DNA from: Cardiocondyla obscurior | Lineage: Eukaryota; Arthropoda; Insecta; Hymenoptera; Formicidae | DNA: 64,000 nucleotides | Direction of reading: 5' to 3' | NCBI RefSeq assembly: GCF_019399895.1 | Contig: NC_091880.1 | Span: forward strand, 4,030,001-4,094,000 | Part shown: positions 13,970 through 26,810 of the stretch, in pieces | How positions within the stretch are numbered: position 1 is the first letter of the stretch | Layout: every line of letters begins with the position of its first letter | Notes under the pieces: model-generated | Told to the model about the DNA's origin: nothing | Seen by the model: the letters and a program-made list of their open reading frames with translations, nothing else | The model's database searches: none | Translations under genes and position numbers: made by a program

Positions 13970-14908
13970 GCTAGCATCTCCGTGCCTCATTAGCGATCTT
14001 TAATTTTCCAAAGCGAGTCTTCCCGGGCCACTCGGAAGCGGTTGCCACACGGCGTTGTCAGCGGTGAGAAGCAAGAAAGAAGAGCCGAGAAAAAAAGGGG
14101 AAAAAAGAACGAAATGAGAAAAGCGGTAAGTAAGGAACAACGAAAGAGAAGGAACGACGGGAGGGAGGAAGACGGAGGGCAAAGACAGCGGCGTCGGACA
14201 ACAGCAAACAGCAACGGCAGCACGACTCGCGGTGGCTCGCGCGCCATTGTTCCCTCCCGGGTTCTTTATTTCTCTTCCACCTCATCCCACCTCCTCTTCC
14301 TCTTTTCTAGAAGCGCGAGCGAGAGGCGCGCACCGTGGGCTTTATTGTGTTTGAGCTCGACGCTTCGGTCTTTTGTTTTGTTTCGCGCGCCATTAGAGGG
14401 GCTAATTGCCGCTCATACGCGATCGCCTTTTGTTTCCTCCTTTTGCCACCTTTTCTTCACGACCCCTCTTCTTGCACCGTCGTCTCAGCCCTCCGGGTTC
14501 ACCACCGTCGCCACCTCCTAGTCCTTTTGCCCGACGCACCCTGACCGACACCGCCGACCACGAAGGAAGGCTGAGTCACAGCCCGCTCTTTCTCTCATCT
14601 CGTGCATTCCTACACTCTTGAATATAGCCTTACCTATGCTCTTCCTCTCGTCGCACCCGACTTCCTCCGAGACGACGCGGAGAACCTGTCATTCCGTCCC
14701 CTTTCCTTTCCTCGTGGAGAGAAGCGATCGGTTTTTGTGTCGCGTCCTCTTCATCTTTCGCGCACTCGCCCCGACCGCGCGCCGCGGCTGGTTCTTTCGT
14801 CCCGTCCTCGGCGATGCGGGACCACGCGGGAAGAAGCGAGAAAAGGAGGACAAGGCTGTTACGGAGAAGAGAGCAAAGGGAGAGACGTTTTAACGCGTCA
14901 ACGCCTCG
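13970..14908 (+). promoter_or_regulatory. Purine-to-pyrimidine switch block, possible promoter and 5' UTR
   Basis: On the plus strand the DNA is strongly GA-rich from about 14060 to 14185, then turns strongly CT-rich from about 14262 to 14730. Long CT-rich leaders are plausible 5' untranslated sequence, and the block runs straight into the candidate first coding exon at 14909. A SOX-type word, CCATTGTT, sits in the switch zone near 14246. An arthropod initiator-like TCATT word lies near 14690. The assignment as promoter plus leader is inferred from composition and context; no TATA box is evident. Confidence 0.25.
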
Positions 14909-15043
14909 ATGACCTCCGGTTTTTCTTCGACTTCTTCCACCGGTCACGCGTGCGTGACAATCTCTCGTCGCTTCGGGGCTCGTCAAATTTTCGCTGCCGC
15001 GAAATCGATCGGATCGAAGAGGTTTATCGGCGGATTAAAGAAG
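14909..15043 (+). CDS. Candidate first coding exon, unknown protein (N-terminal 45 codons)
   Basis: The frame opens at an ATG with an in-frame TAA six codons upstream. It runs exactly 45 codons to a good splice donor, AAG|GTAAGG, with GT at 15044, so the junction would be in phase 0. The peptide starts MTSGFSSTSSTG and ends SKRFIGGLKK. It is rich in S, T, R, K and A and has no acidic residue at all, which is the composition of a mitochondrial presequence. The base at -3 is T, a poor Kozak context. No downstream exon is identified: read through the donor, the frame continues to a stop at about 15131 in unremarkable sequence. It may equally be a chance frame in a 5' UTR exon. No homolog is recognised. 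Confidence 0.22.
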
Positions 15044-16160
15044 GTAAGGGGAGTCGATCTCGAGATCTGGTATAGAGAATTGAAAATACCGGGTGATAAG
15101 TTGACAGGTCCAGAATGCGGATTGCCAGTCTAGCAGAACGCGATAATGACTAAAGGGGTAAATAACTTATCGAGCGCGAGATAACATCGATTAAATGTCA
15201 TACTTTTTTATTTAATAGGCCAATTAATTACCGGTTCTAGTTCCTACTATGTTTAACTAAATGGAATTACGCCACAACTTTGTCGTAAGCTTATCGTTAG
15301 AAAGCTTATAGATTGATCGGTCGACTTATACGTTTTGTGCATACTTAAAGAAATAATAAGCGTCAATATTAAATTAACCGAGTCCTAAAATAGATCGCGT
15401 GACATTTATAAATTACAGTTATATAAGCTGCTCAATGAATTGCACGCTTTCTCTCGACGCAAAAAAGTAAAAAAAAAAAAAAGATATATCGTCCACTGGT
15501 TTCTTTTTGAGAGAAAAATTTACCAAAAATATTATCGTTTTTAGAGTCCGTTTACTTTCATTAATTATTATTATCCTGCTGTGACGTAGCATCGTCCACC
15601 GCATAATAGACCAAAGAAATAACGATAATAAAATATTATACGGCGAAGAGAAACGTCGAGATAGAAACGAAAAGCGGAACCAAGATTTTAGTGCTAAGAA
15701 GAAAAAGATCCGGCGATTTTAATTCGCCGGAAAGCTAATAATTCCGGCATTGTGCGATCCTTACCGCGGTTATTGTTTCCCTGACGAAGCTCGTATTTGC
15801 GACGAGAACTCCCCGCATTCACCTCCTATAGTATCTTTTTCATCCCAGGAAGGACAATGAATAAGAGAGATGTCGCTTTTCTTTTTCTCCTCGGCACATA
15901 TATATATATATATATATTGCGGCTTAATTATTGGCTTTATTATGACTTTGTGTTTCATTTAAGAAAAGAGAGAGATACGCGTGTGGGTGTGTATGTGTGT
16001 GTAGAAAAGAAATAAACGAGAAAGATAGAAAGTCTCGTCGGTGACAATACTATCTGTGGATTCTTTCCTTTTTCTATTTTTGAAAGCACCGTAATAAAGT
16101 TTCAAGTATCACGACTATTTCGTTATTAATTTTGTTAGATAATTCCTTGCGATTGGTAAT
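15044..16160. other. Non-coding DNA, mostly AT-rich
   Basis: AT-rich sequence follows the putative donor at 15044. It holds an A run of about 13 near 15470-15482 and an AT microsatellite at 15898. If the exon before it is real, this is the start of its intron. No reading frame or regulatory motif stands out. Confidence 0.5.
15898..15917. repeat. (AT)n microsatellite
   Basis: Ten uninterrupted AT units. Confidence 0.95.
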
Positions 16161-18570
16161 TTACGTTTGCCAAAGTCACGCATCGCCATGACGCGACGCT
16201 TAATCTTCCGTAGCATAAAAAAAAAAAAAAATTACTGCATATTAATTTGTCGATGCAGAGCCGCGGGACGAATTGGCGGGACTCTCGGATTTGTACGTGT
16301 CTCGTATTGCAAGCGCCGTCGTGACGCACCTATGCGAGAAACACGATGTAAAGGAGCGAGGAGGCTTCAAATAAAATTCACACGGAAGCAACCGAGCCCG
16401 TGCCACGAACTCGCGACTAACTCGCGTGATTGCAACATTGCGGGTCCGAGTAATTGCGGTGCCGGCGCGAGGCCGATTTTCTCGGAAGCGATTCGAGAAG
16501 GCGAAACGTCAGCTGACCGTATTGTAGTTCGCGCGGAAAGAGGAATAAGAGGGTGGGCACGAGGACCGGAGGGGCTGGGAGGTGCAAGAGAAGCAGCGAG
16601 GGATGAGACGGCGGGAAAAGAAACGCGCATATTCGCCTGTCCAGAACGCACGAGGGGGAGGGCAGCATGGCATGTCCCCCCTAATTATAGCAACAATAAA
16701 ACAATTTTGATAATTATCTCAACTAGTGTATGGGAACACACGACATTACGGCGGGCACGTCGCATAGACAGAGAGGCGGAAAGAGAGGCAAACAATCGGC
16801 GAACGAGAGAGAAAGAGGGCGACAGGGTGGGGCGGGAGGAAGACGAAGAGGAGAGGACACGACGACCGGGGCAGAATAATGACAATAATTACCATTTATA
16901 TGCAAGTGCCGTCATTACCTGCACACGAGCAGAGCACGCATTCAATTTCGTATCTAATTTGAATAATTCAAACAAATCTCTCCTTCCTGCCCTCCTTCCT
17001 CTGCACGCTTTATAATCCCAATAAACGCGATGAGACATCGACGGCGAGTTGCTCGCTTTTTCAGTACCGACGACTACGACGACGACGACGATGACGGCGG
17101 CGACGACGATTCGTCTCGTACTCCGATTTTACCCGCTCGCCCTGAATTGGACGGCGACAGACACTATCTTTTCCCTCGCCCCTCCGCTCCTTCATCCCCG
17201 ATCATTCGTTCTTTTTATCGAGCTAACGAGGAACCGCGGAAATACACAGACAGCTCTCTCGCCGATCTCCCTGTACCGGGCATGAGCGATCGCGATTACG
17301 CTTCACCGCTGTCGGGGCAAGTCGAACTCACTTGCGACAAATTAGCATTTCTAATAAGAATCTTCGGAACGGAGCATCAACGTGACGTCGATTCGGCGGA
17401 ATTTATGGAGGTTTCGCAGTCACGCTACGCGGCCCATCGCGACCTATTTGCTCGCGGACGTTCTCAAGCTCGATCTCATAATTTTGTCAACATCGCCGAT
17501 GAGCTTTCCGGCAGTCATAAGCCACGCTGCAGTCGAAATGACCGATTATGCAAATAGAAGCGGCTCGAATCGGTACGAAGCATTCGAGTGCGATTACCTC
17601 CTCTCGATGCAGATCGTTGAATCGCACAGCTGTATCTTTTCGGCTCGCAATTTGTATACAATTCTGGCGATATCTGTATTAGGTGCAACGTAAAATCTGG
17701 TGCCGCCAACTATTATTCGAAGACGCACTCTACCCTTCGGAAAAAATTAACGCACTACGTCGTACGGCAGCGCATTATGCGAGGTGTAAAAATGACGGCT
17801 ACTTTTTTTTTTTCCTCAAGCCCAACGGCGAGGCAGTGAGTCTGATTGACTTTTACATTTAGACGTTTAATTAATTTCGAACGACGGGATAGTTCCTTTC
17901 CTAGGATGTCACCTATCTGAAGTATCGTTCGACAACGGCGTGTGTTTTGCTCGCTCGCTCGGACGCAGCAGCAGCAGCAAAGTGGCCCTATCAATATTAA
18001 TCGCGATATTTGCCCGGCTTGGTCCTTGTCGAGCTCTCTATTACCAATTAATCCGATCGTGCGAAGTATGCTGCGGCGGGCAGCTAGGCCACGGTGCGCG
18101 AAAGAGATAGGAATAAAAAAGGAAGAGCGACACAAGGTTGGACGGCAGGGAAGAAGAGAAAGACAAAGAGAGAAAGAGAGAAAAAGAGAGAGCGAGAGAG
18201 AGAAGGACGAGAGGGACGAGCCGTCAACGGGTTAGATATTGTGTCAGTCGAGTCGTCCAGCATTAAAAGTAATTACGACGTGATTGACCGAGGGCCTGTG
18301 GCCGAGGACGAGGCGACGCCGAGAGGGAGGCTAAATCATCGGAGTGACGCACGTAGCTCGTTGCTGCCTCCCAATTATACAATCAGCGAGAGCAAAGCGC
18401 GCGAGAGGCATCGAGGGGTGAAGGCGGCGAAAAAGATACCGAGAGATAGGGCGAGGAGAGCGACGCGGCGGCGGAGATGTCGGTCTCTTGCAACGAGATG
18501 CGATACGAGAAAGACGATAGAGAAAGAGAGAGAGAGAGCCAGTGGCGGAATTACGTCAGGAACGTAGTGG
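16161..18570. other. CpG-rich and purine-rich blocks, no gene recognised
   Basis: Two GA-rich plus-strand stretches (about 16490-16870 and 18090-18550) flank a CpG-rich segment. Open frames of 282 codons (16167-17015) and 175 codons (17030-17557) lie on the plus strand. The first is driven by the low-complexity GA composition. The second is the more protein-like of the two but contains an aspartate run made by a GAC repeat and has no recognised domain. Neither is called as a gene. Confidence 0.45.
17069..17109. repeat. (GAC)n-type trinucleotide repeat, imperfect
   Basis: GAC/CGA units interrupted by TAC, GAT and GGC. In one frame it would encode a short aspartate-rich run. Confidence 0.85.
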
Positions 18571-21500
18571 GTAGCCAACGAGATTGACGAAGATCGGTAC
18601 CATCGCGATGATAATTACGCCACGAAACTGAGTTCCCTAATCAGGTCTAGCGGCAGCCCTCGAACCAATCTTCGCAAGCGGCTTTGAAACAGCGTTTGCC
18701 AAAGTCATTTTGAGACTCCGAAATTTTTTGGCGAAAAAGAAAAAGAAAAAAAAAAGAAAAAAAAGAAATTGGCAGAGTGATACCGGATGAGAATATATGC
18801 CACACGTGTTGGCAGATTAAAGCTCACATTAACACGCAATTTTTGTTGTCACATTCAAATATAATTCAAAGCTAATGATTTGCTTATTTCACGGTACTTG
18901 CGACAATTTGGAAGCTTGCCCAAGGAATTCATGCCTCGCGCGAAGACGACTAGCCGCAAGGGTAACTTGCGAAAGACTGACGCAGCGTCAAATATTCGAT
19001 ATCATCAACGCGAGAGCATTAGTGTCATCACTAGGCAAACCGTAGACGGTGCGAGAAGTAATCAAGAGCGGCGCGGAGCGACGGAACTTTATTCTTCTAC
19101 GCGAGCTTCTTCTCTCGCCACTGCGACAGGTGCGACATACTAATCTCGGTTTTGCAATGTTTCACGAGCGGCCAGCTTCGTGCTAATTCTGTACCTTTCT
19201 TCGTACGTCGGGGAGACAAGAGAATTGCGACTCTGTTCTAAAAATGCGGCGCGACGGGCGTAATAAATTGACATAATATTTTACGAAATTATGAGAGACG
19301 ATCATTACTGTTATTAATTCCGGAATAAAGGTCGCGGAGAGGCGAAATATAACTGGCGTTATGAATACTCGTCGGAATGAGCGTGGCTTGATTTAGTTAC
19401 GTTCGCCGATTAATTACCAAGAACGTTGTCTAAAATATTTATTGCAAGATATTTAAATCCGTCCCTGGTCTCGAAGTGACTAACAATAAGAGAGACGTCG
19501 ATGAAACGAGATGGCCCGATCGTGATCGTTATTGTCTATTATAAAGCAGAGTAACTTGGCTTGTTGCAGCTGCTTCGTAACTTCGTGCATCAACGATAAT
19601 ATAGCGCAATTCGCAATTTAGAAAATTACCAATCGCAATCGTAACAGTTCTAGATACGAGCTAAACGAAACGTAAAGCAAATACAAATAATAAATATATA
19701 TAAAAAAGAGGCATTGAATGAAAATGTCGCGTTTCGCGTCGATATTATTTCGAAGGTTCCGAAGTTAATTCATAGAATTATTGCTCACTGTGTAACAAAA
19801 TAATTATACATTTTAAATTTTATTTATATTCTATAGGGAATAAATACAAAAGTCTTTTGTATTTCGCTGCGCAGAAACCCTCTGCATCAGAATTACGTTT
19901 ATTGGCCTAGCTCGTATTACTTGCGTCATATAATAGCGCGCTGAAAAAATTAACTACAATTATTGTTATTTCTATTGCGACAGATGCTCGCGCGGTACGT
20001 ATTCCGTCCAAACGTGCGGACATATGCAACGGAAATGATGTCGCCATTGTACTTATAACTCGAACGATTCTCCTTCCTCCGTATTCATCGCGTCACAAAA
20101 GACACAGTCCGAATCACACGACAAGATTAATTGACGTCCATTGCGCTGCCGCGTGTTTATTTTCCCGAAATATCTGCCGTATTTCCCCCGCGATGTACAT
20201 TTCTTAGCGCGTTAAAATAATATCTTCACGATGATACTCGATAGGCGTTTTCCGCGAAGGTTTAATGGAGTGGCCAGTAATCCATCAATCGTTGTTTATT
20301 TTACAATTTGTATGTGTGTGTGTTTACTTTCGAAACACCGATCTCGCGTGAAACATTCGAGTGGAGTCAATCGCGAAAAATATGACGGCGAAACGTCGAA
20401 GTGGCGACGAAAGTACCTGTCGCCGTTTGTAGCCGGTGCACAGAACGACCGACTTTAAAAGGGGGGATAAAAAAATAATGTTTTGACTGCATTGTCACAC
20501 AACGTTGTTATACGTCGCGTGCGCCCTACGCTCTCGAATAGCCCGTTGCTGAAGCATTTAGCGTTATGGAGTGAGCGCCAATCCAGAGACAAAGAGACGC
20601 ACGAGTTGGCAAGGGTGACTCTTGGTATGACGATCGTACAATGGTTTCTATGAAACCTTTTCTTCGTAGCTACGGCCATTAATGGCACTCTTTCCACCCT
20701 CCTCCCTTTCACCGCCCTCCCCCTCGGCACACCTCTCTCTCTCTCCTTTTTCCCTCCACGGGCCTCTCGATCGTTAGTTCCGTTATTTTCATGCACGGCC
20801 CGAGTCAACGACAGTGCCTTTTCATCGCTGCACTTGAATATTCTTATCGAATTAAATCGGTTTTCACGCCGCGTGAGCACAATTATGGAATATCATTGTC
20901 GTCAGACAGATACACGACTCGTCGTGCGTTACAACCGCATTATTCTCTCCTATCGATAATGTGCACGTGCCGATCGAAGGTTTATGTTAATCAATTTCTT
21001 TTTTTTTTTTTTTAATTCAGAATTAGTTAAAAATGGAAAACGGTGTGGACGGCGGCGGTGATGAAATGATTATTTCACGCGTACCACAGATACGATTGTA
21101 CGTTTACGAATCAAAGCTTTAAAAAGAAATGTATTTCATTATGCATAGTTAGTGTGTATTTTTGTACTTTCCTACGGCGTACACAAAAGCGAGATTGCAA
21201 GATCAATTCATCGGGCTATCGTCAGCTGAGCAAACTGTCGTTCATTCGTTCGTGCTCAAGCTAACGTTAGCATTGCGTACAAGTGCTTCATAAATTCCTG
21301 TCTTTCAGCTTTGTCAATTGTGAGAACGCATAGAAAGAGAGGCAAATGACAAATTCTCAAGATACGTCATCCTATGACAATTCCTATTATACGATCTTTC
21401 AACATGATAATTTAATATGAACAAAAATTTACGGCCGAGAAATATTCCTGCGTACCTACAAATAATACATTTTATAACTTATGTATGTAATTAACATGCA

Positions 21501-23460
21501 TATTTTTAAAATGCTCTCAATCGATTAATCTTTTATTTTTTTTTCTTAAAGCTGCTAATTAATCGCGCTACTACAAAATTATTATTACAAATTACAAAAT
21601 ACTGTTTAGTTTATTTGAGACCATTTTTATTTCCGCCGTACGTTTTACGCCGACATGCGGCATCGATATGATTAAGAACGGTGGGCAGTTATCTGATCTT
21701 AATATTTTTAGGATTAAGCGTTAGGATTAAGCCAGAAGATGCGATTCGCGAGACGGCCATCAACGGGACATGCTCCTGGGTGTAAAAGGTGGGCGCTCTG
21801 CGTGCGCCCGGTTGGAATTACAAGCCTGGGCGTTAAAATGTATCGAAAAGAGACAGCTGTATATGCGCGGAGCGTATTTATGGGCATGGACCCGGTCAGA
21901 AAGGCGAGGAAAGAGACAGAAGGAGGCGATCGGTATGGACGCGGCCAGCGGATCCGGGCTAGGTCGTTCAACCAACCGGCCAACCATCGAACCATCCGAC
22001 CGACCAGTCTGCAACGGTCGGAGCACCTTACTCTTAACAGTCTGTACCAATAACGAGGGGGAGAGAGGAAGAGATACGAGAAGATAGCCGAGCAAGAAAG
22101 ACAGCACGAGGGAAGCGATCGGGAACGAGAAAGAGCGGATGCTTAACACCATCGTCATCGAGTTCCACCAATGGCCTCCGTGTCCTCGCGCTAGTGCGAA
22201 CCGAGTACAAGGGCCTAATCGTACAGAGAAATCGGCGTAAGCGAACGGCGAAGGATCGCGGCGCGAGGTGGGTCCATTCGAGCCGTAGAGATGCTCTTAA
22301 ACGCTCACCGTTGTATCAATAACGTCGCCGGCGCGAACGATTTATCGCGATAGGAAACCCTCCTCGGGGACACGCCGAAGAAACTTGATATCTCATCCCT
22401 GTATGCAGCATGCACGCGCGTGGCTAATACTGCCGCGAATATTAACGAAAAGAAGAAACGATAATTCGAGCTTGATTGAGACGAATATATCCGACTCGCT
22501 TAAACAAATTTTTAAGAGGCCGACTCCGAACTGGGTCGGAGTTATTAAAAAAATCTGTCTACCGGGAGATATGTACGAGAAGTTCCAGAAATTCACCGAG
22601 AATTGCCGTTTACAATCGTCATTTTTTTTTTTCTCGATAGCGAGACTCGCAATTTGTGACGGTCTGCACGAAATACGACGCGACGGCACAATGAGACGTT
22701 CGCTCCTCTCGCAAGGGCAACGTTACGGAGGAAGGCGGATCTATGCCCTCGTGAAGATACTCTTAAACGTCCCACGGATTCCACCTCTGTCAAGCAGGCT
22801 CCTCCTATTTCGCGTGCATGTACGTACACACGTTCGTTTGTTTCCACTTAGGTTGACGGAATCTCCTTACGTAGCACGACAATCCTGCACGACTCCGGAT
22901 CGTTAAAATGCACGTAAGTAGAAATTGGAATTCTCCGTCCGGTAGGAAAAGGGGGCACACACAACGTGAAGAAGGAAGCGGTAATACCGAAACAACTGAT
23001 ACCATTAAACGAAAGACGTTGAATACTAATGAATAGAAATCACCGTTCTTTGTCATTGCGGACGGAATAATGTCACGCGAGAACAAGTTACGAGAACGCA
23101 AATCATATCACCTTGAGCGATGCAGATATTTATTTATCCGTGCTGATTGTTAGCCCCGTGCAAGAATGAGAGAGACGCGAGTACGAGACGTAAAATTAAA
23201 AAAAAAGAAAATTTTACTTAAAAAGAATTAGTTTAAAAATTAGTTTAGTTTAAGAAATATAAATGCGCGAGAATTAGTTAGATAAGTACTGGTGCATTCG
23301 CTCAGTAGTAATAATTTTATATCTCTAAGAACGCGAGCTTTATTAAATAAAAGAAAAAAAAGGGGGGTTTACGACAAGATCTCTCGTTTATGTGTTACAT
23401 CCGGTATCTTATCATTTTACGCTTGTCTTTTTACAACGTTCACATTGCAGTGACGCTTGC
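18571..23460. other. Non-coding DNA, no gene recognised
   Basis: Mixed sequence with an A-rich tract near 18735-18770, a CpG-rich patch around 18880-19140, long AT-rich spans (19640-19860, 21320-21620) and a purine-rich patch near 22060-22140. A 173-codon plus-strand frame (22385-22906) crosses a T10 tract and has no recognisable domain, so it is not called. A donor-like CAC|GTAAGT with GT at 22917 follows it, but no partner acceptor is evident. Confidence 0.5.
19842..19864. repeat. Near-perfect palindrome
   Basis: AAATACAAAAG is followed, after a single T, by its exact reverse complement. The arms are 11 bases each. It lies in an AT-rich spacer, where such palindromes arise readily. Confidence 0.9.
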
Positions 23461-24590
23461 ATCTTAGTGTAGGTTTTCGACGTTCCCCACAGCGAGGCTG
23501 ATCTTAACACGTTCGTTTACCGAAGAGGCCAGCCGTCTGCGCATCAAATCGCGACGCACTAACGACCAAGACTTGGCGGCGGCAGCACGGACCGGAACCA
23601 CCAGCAGTCGTTCCTTGGTCTCGGAAATAATATTCCTAAGTTTTTTTACGGGGCCACGCATCTTAAATAAAATAAAATAAAAAAAAAAGTAAAAAAAAAA
23701 AAGAAAACGAGAGAAAGAAAGAAATGGCAAAAGGTAGACGTTGCAGAGGGACAGGACGATGTCCAGGACGAGCAAAGAGAGAGAGAAGGTGGCGGAGGCG
23801 CTGCACCACGGAGAATTGAAAATGATGATTGGCGGTAAGCGGGCTGCCAGCGTTGATGGAGGAGCAGGAGGGCGGGGAAGGGAGACCGTAGAGAAGGCAC
23901 GGCACGTAAAGGAGTACTAAATAAGAAAGCCACGAGGGAACGGGAACGGAGGCCCGGGGGGGAAATCGCGGGCAATGCTGAAGGAGGACATCGCAACGAG
24001 GCGAAGGGGAGAAAGAACGGCCGCTGGAAAAAGAGTCGGGCAGCGCGCGAATTAAGTCGATCGCGGTGCGTGGAACCACATCCTTCGCGCCCGCTGCCTC
24101 CTTCGGATATCGGGCCTCCTCTCGATGTCCCGGTCCTCGTCCCGCTTCCCGCACCGTCGGCCGCGCTCTTCGCTCCTACGGGGTACGCATCGACGCGCGT
24201 ACCCCCCTTCTTTATTATCGGCATCGGCCATCGTCTTTTGTTTTATAATAACCGCTACGCGGCTGCGGTCGCGCCGTTCTTCGCGCATCGACGATCTCCT
24301 TTTGCAATGCCGGAGGAACTCACCGCTGCTTCGGAGGAACGCAAGGAGGAGCCCGGTCGAAGGGGGGTCCGTGAGGTTTATCGCGATAAATCGCCGATGG
24401 CCGGTGGTGACGTCGATTGTGCCCGCACACCCGTTCCTGGGCGCAAGCTTCGATTGTTACTCGGTTTCTCGCCCGGTTACGAACATTGCGAAATCGCGAA
24501 AAGATTTTGCGCCTGTCGGCCGGCCGGTCCCGCCGGTTGATTGTTTAGCGAAATCCGGTGGTAATTTTAACGTCGAGTAGTCGGTAGCTA
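23461..24590. other. Purine-to-pyrimidine switch block, CpG-rich
   Basis: The plus strand is GA-rich from about 23700 to 24045 and turns CT-rich from about 24085 to 24230, with the switch near 24060. Four overlapping open frames of about 150 to 190 codons (23646-24224 and 23663-24154 minus, 24070-24540 and 24125-24580 plus) lie in this low-complexity DNA and are probably composition artefacts. The block may be a promoter or simply a low-complexity island. Confidence 0.35.
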
Positions 24591-26280
24591 GCGCGATAAG
24601 CGCGTATCACTACGTTAAATCGTTTCGCTACGCTAGACAATGGGGTAATAAACTGTCGGAAAATCTCTTCTCTTTATCTGAGCTCCGCGCGCGGAGAAAC
24701 GGAATCGCGTTGGCAATCGTCGGCATTGCTGGATTAGAAAGATAAAATAAATAATCCCATTTTTGCACAGAACAGGTATTACCAATCCGTACGTAATACA
24801 GATTGGTAATCGATCGACAGGAATATCGGTCAAGAAGTGATATTGGCTAATTTCGTAGCACGTTTATTTTATTGACAGCTTGATTCGAGATAGAACCGAG
24901 CAAGACAGATCGAGGCGCACGTAACGCGTGCTAATATTAGTATATACATGTCGCGAGAGCCATCGAATTATAGCGATTTGAATCGCGAAAGCTCTCAGCA
25001 AAATCGTCTCCCGCTTGCCGATCCGCTTAAGAAAAAAGGTGCACGGGGGCCACTACTTTACGACGTGGCCTTTTATTAAATATTCTTGCATCGGATGATA
25101 TGCAGGCTACATCTGGGCCTCTCCTCGCCGGAGACGGAGATGCGAGAGCGGATAAGGCCGCGACAACGGGGGGTTACGTCTCGACGGTGCGCCCTTAATT
25201 CGGTAATAAAAACGCCGGCTCACGTATATTATTTTATTTTTGGTACCCGGACCGCCGCGGCTTAAACGCATCCATAATTACCGGTGTCTACGTGAACCGC
25301 TTAACTTATCGCGCGCTCCCGCGCGTACGAGCCTAATTTATGCGTGCGTGGATTTCAACTCCCACGCTGAGCTCACGGAAGAGCCGCGCGCGCCGTTGAA
25401 TCGTTCGTGCCCGCAAAACCCCGAGGTGCCGTTGCGTACAACCCATCCCCGGGGTCCACCGGCGAGAGTTATCCGCGTCGGGTTGCGACGAGCTCCGGCG
25501 ATACGCCCCGACGCGGCGTATCCAGATCAGCCGCATCGGTTTTCGCGCGCCGACTGGAAAGCGAAATCGCACCGGCGCCCATAAATCGCGCGCCGGGCGC
25601 GCATTTCATCGAGCGGACTCGCATTCAATCGGTCCGTACGCCGTTATATTTTTACGTTGTATTCCTGCGATACGAGCGGCATGACGTGCCGCGAGATATC
25701 GCGGTTCCACGAATAATGCCGCACGGCAGTACATTTTCTTACGTCGGGAGAGAAAATATTCTCCGCACGATAATTCGACGCGACTACGGTGACGTTATCA
25801 ATTAAAGGCCTTTAATTTAAAATTCGTCGGATGTCGCTCGTGGAACTTGGAGACTTAGCTCGTTAAAAAAATAAAAGAAAGCGTTAAAATGGTTTTAAAA
25901 AATATGAAGCGCAAAGGAGGCGATATTTATCTCTGTGAGAGACGCCGGAGTACCTGCGTAAAATTGTTCGCTCGTCATGTTGTTTGTACCAATTGTTCGA
26001 CAAGTTCGAATCATAGTACCTATGGGAATGTGTAACGAGCGCGTCTTCGACGAGAGAGCATTATACGATACGTAGAGACCACAGGCGCAGAGGCAGAATA
26101 ATGCGAAAAGCGCGGGTAAGCGTACGCCAAGGAGACGCGAAAAAAAAAATCGCACGAACGAAAGATAAGCGATGCTGCTCGCGCTCGCCTAAGGCAGACC
26201 CGGCAATTTTGTCGAATTGCGCGGCGATTACCGACGTACGGCGGCACGAATTTTCCGTTTGTTTGAGTTACAGGTTTGCG
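24591..26280. other. Non-coding DNA, CpG-rich patches
   Basis: GC-rich sequence around 25080-25790 alternates with AT-richer DNA. A 10-base inverted repeat lies at 24778-24810. Short overlapping frames exist, but no exon structure is visible. Confidence 0.5.
24778..24810. repeat. Inverted repeat, small hairpin
   Basis: ATTACCAATC (24778-24787) and its exact reverse complement GATTGGTAAT (24801-24810) flank a 13-base loop. The arms contain CCAAT/ATTGG words, so it also presents two oppositely oriented CCAAT motifs. Confidence 0.85.
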
Positions 26281-26436
26281 CAAGGCCGCTCAACAACCTG
26301 CGCCTCTCGTACGAAAGGACGAGCGATCGTCTGAGCGCGAAGGAGCCGTTCCGGATGGCAGGGATACGTAGGGATCTCGGCGAGAAGGGCGCGTTACGCG
26401 CGCGAACGGTCCCGAAGACCATCGAACAATGACCAG

Positions 26437-26462
26437 AAAAAAAAAAAAAAAAAAAAAAAAAA
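26437..26462 (+). repeat. Poly(A) tract, 26 bases
   Basis: An uninterrupted run of 26 A residues, the longest in the window. No flanking target-site duplication or recognisable retroelement body is visible, so a retrotransposon tail is only one possibility. Confidence 0.95.
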
Positions 26463-26796
26463 GAGAGGACCTACGCAGTTGCTCTCTGTGTACCGAGAGG
26501 GCCGGTAATTTGCCTGATGGCCGGCGATTAACACTCAAATGAACGGCGGGGGGGGAAACGCGCTGAACCTCATCCCGCTTTCTGTTCTCGGCGCTGCTGC
26601 CCCTATCGCAGCTCCTTTGTTCTCGCGGAGGTTCCTCGCTGGATCTTTCTCTCGCCCTCTGTCCACCGAACAATGGTAGCGGCGATTCCGCACCGCGATT
26701 TTTCCGGCAGCTGAATAAAGAAGAAGGAGGAGGAGGAGGTGGAGGCACAGTGAAAGATAAAGGGAAAAAGAGAAAAAGAATATACAACGTGAGCGG

Positions 26797-26810
26797 GCGC
26801 GCGCGCGCGC
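26797..26810. repeat. (GC)7 alternating tract
   Basis: Pure alternating GC, a sequence type prone to Z-DNA. It sits at the purine/pyrimidine changeover of the surrounding block. Confidence 0.9.

Noticed and set aside
16167..17015. 282-codon plus-strand open frame, the longest in the window
   Set aside because: Its composition (R, E, G, T-rich) follows the GA-rich DNA. It contains a K run from a poly(A) tract, has no recognisable domain, and the opposite strand is equally open.
20681..20705. AATGGCAC word resembling the miR-263a seed region
   Set aside because: Only the seed matches. The rest of the mature sequence and a hairpin partner are absent. From memory of common insect microRNAs I found no full match on either strand.
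22385..22906. 173-codon plus-strand open frame
   Set aside because: It crosses a T10 tract coding an F run. The part before it looks protein-like, but I recognise no family and see no paired splice sites.
23646..24580. Four overlapping frames of about 150 to 190 codons on both strands
   Set aside because: Overlap of several long frames on both strands is the signature of low-complexity GA/CT-rich DNA.
26437..26462. Poly(A) tracts (here, at 30854 and at 52057) as retroelement tails
   Set aside because: No target-site duplications, internal promoter boxes or reverse-transcriptase frames were found next to them.
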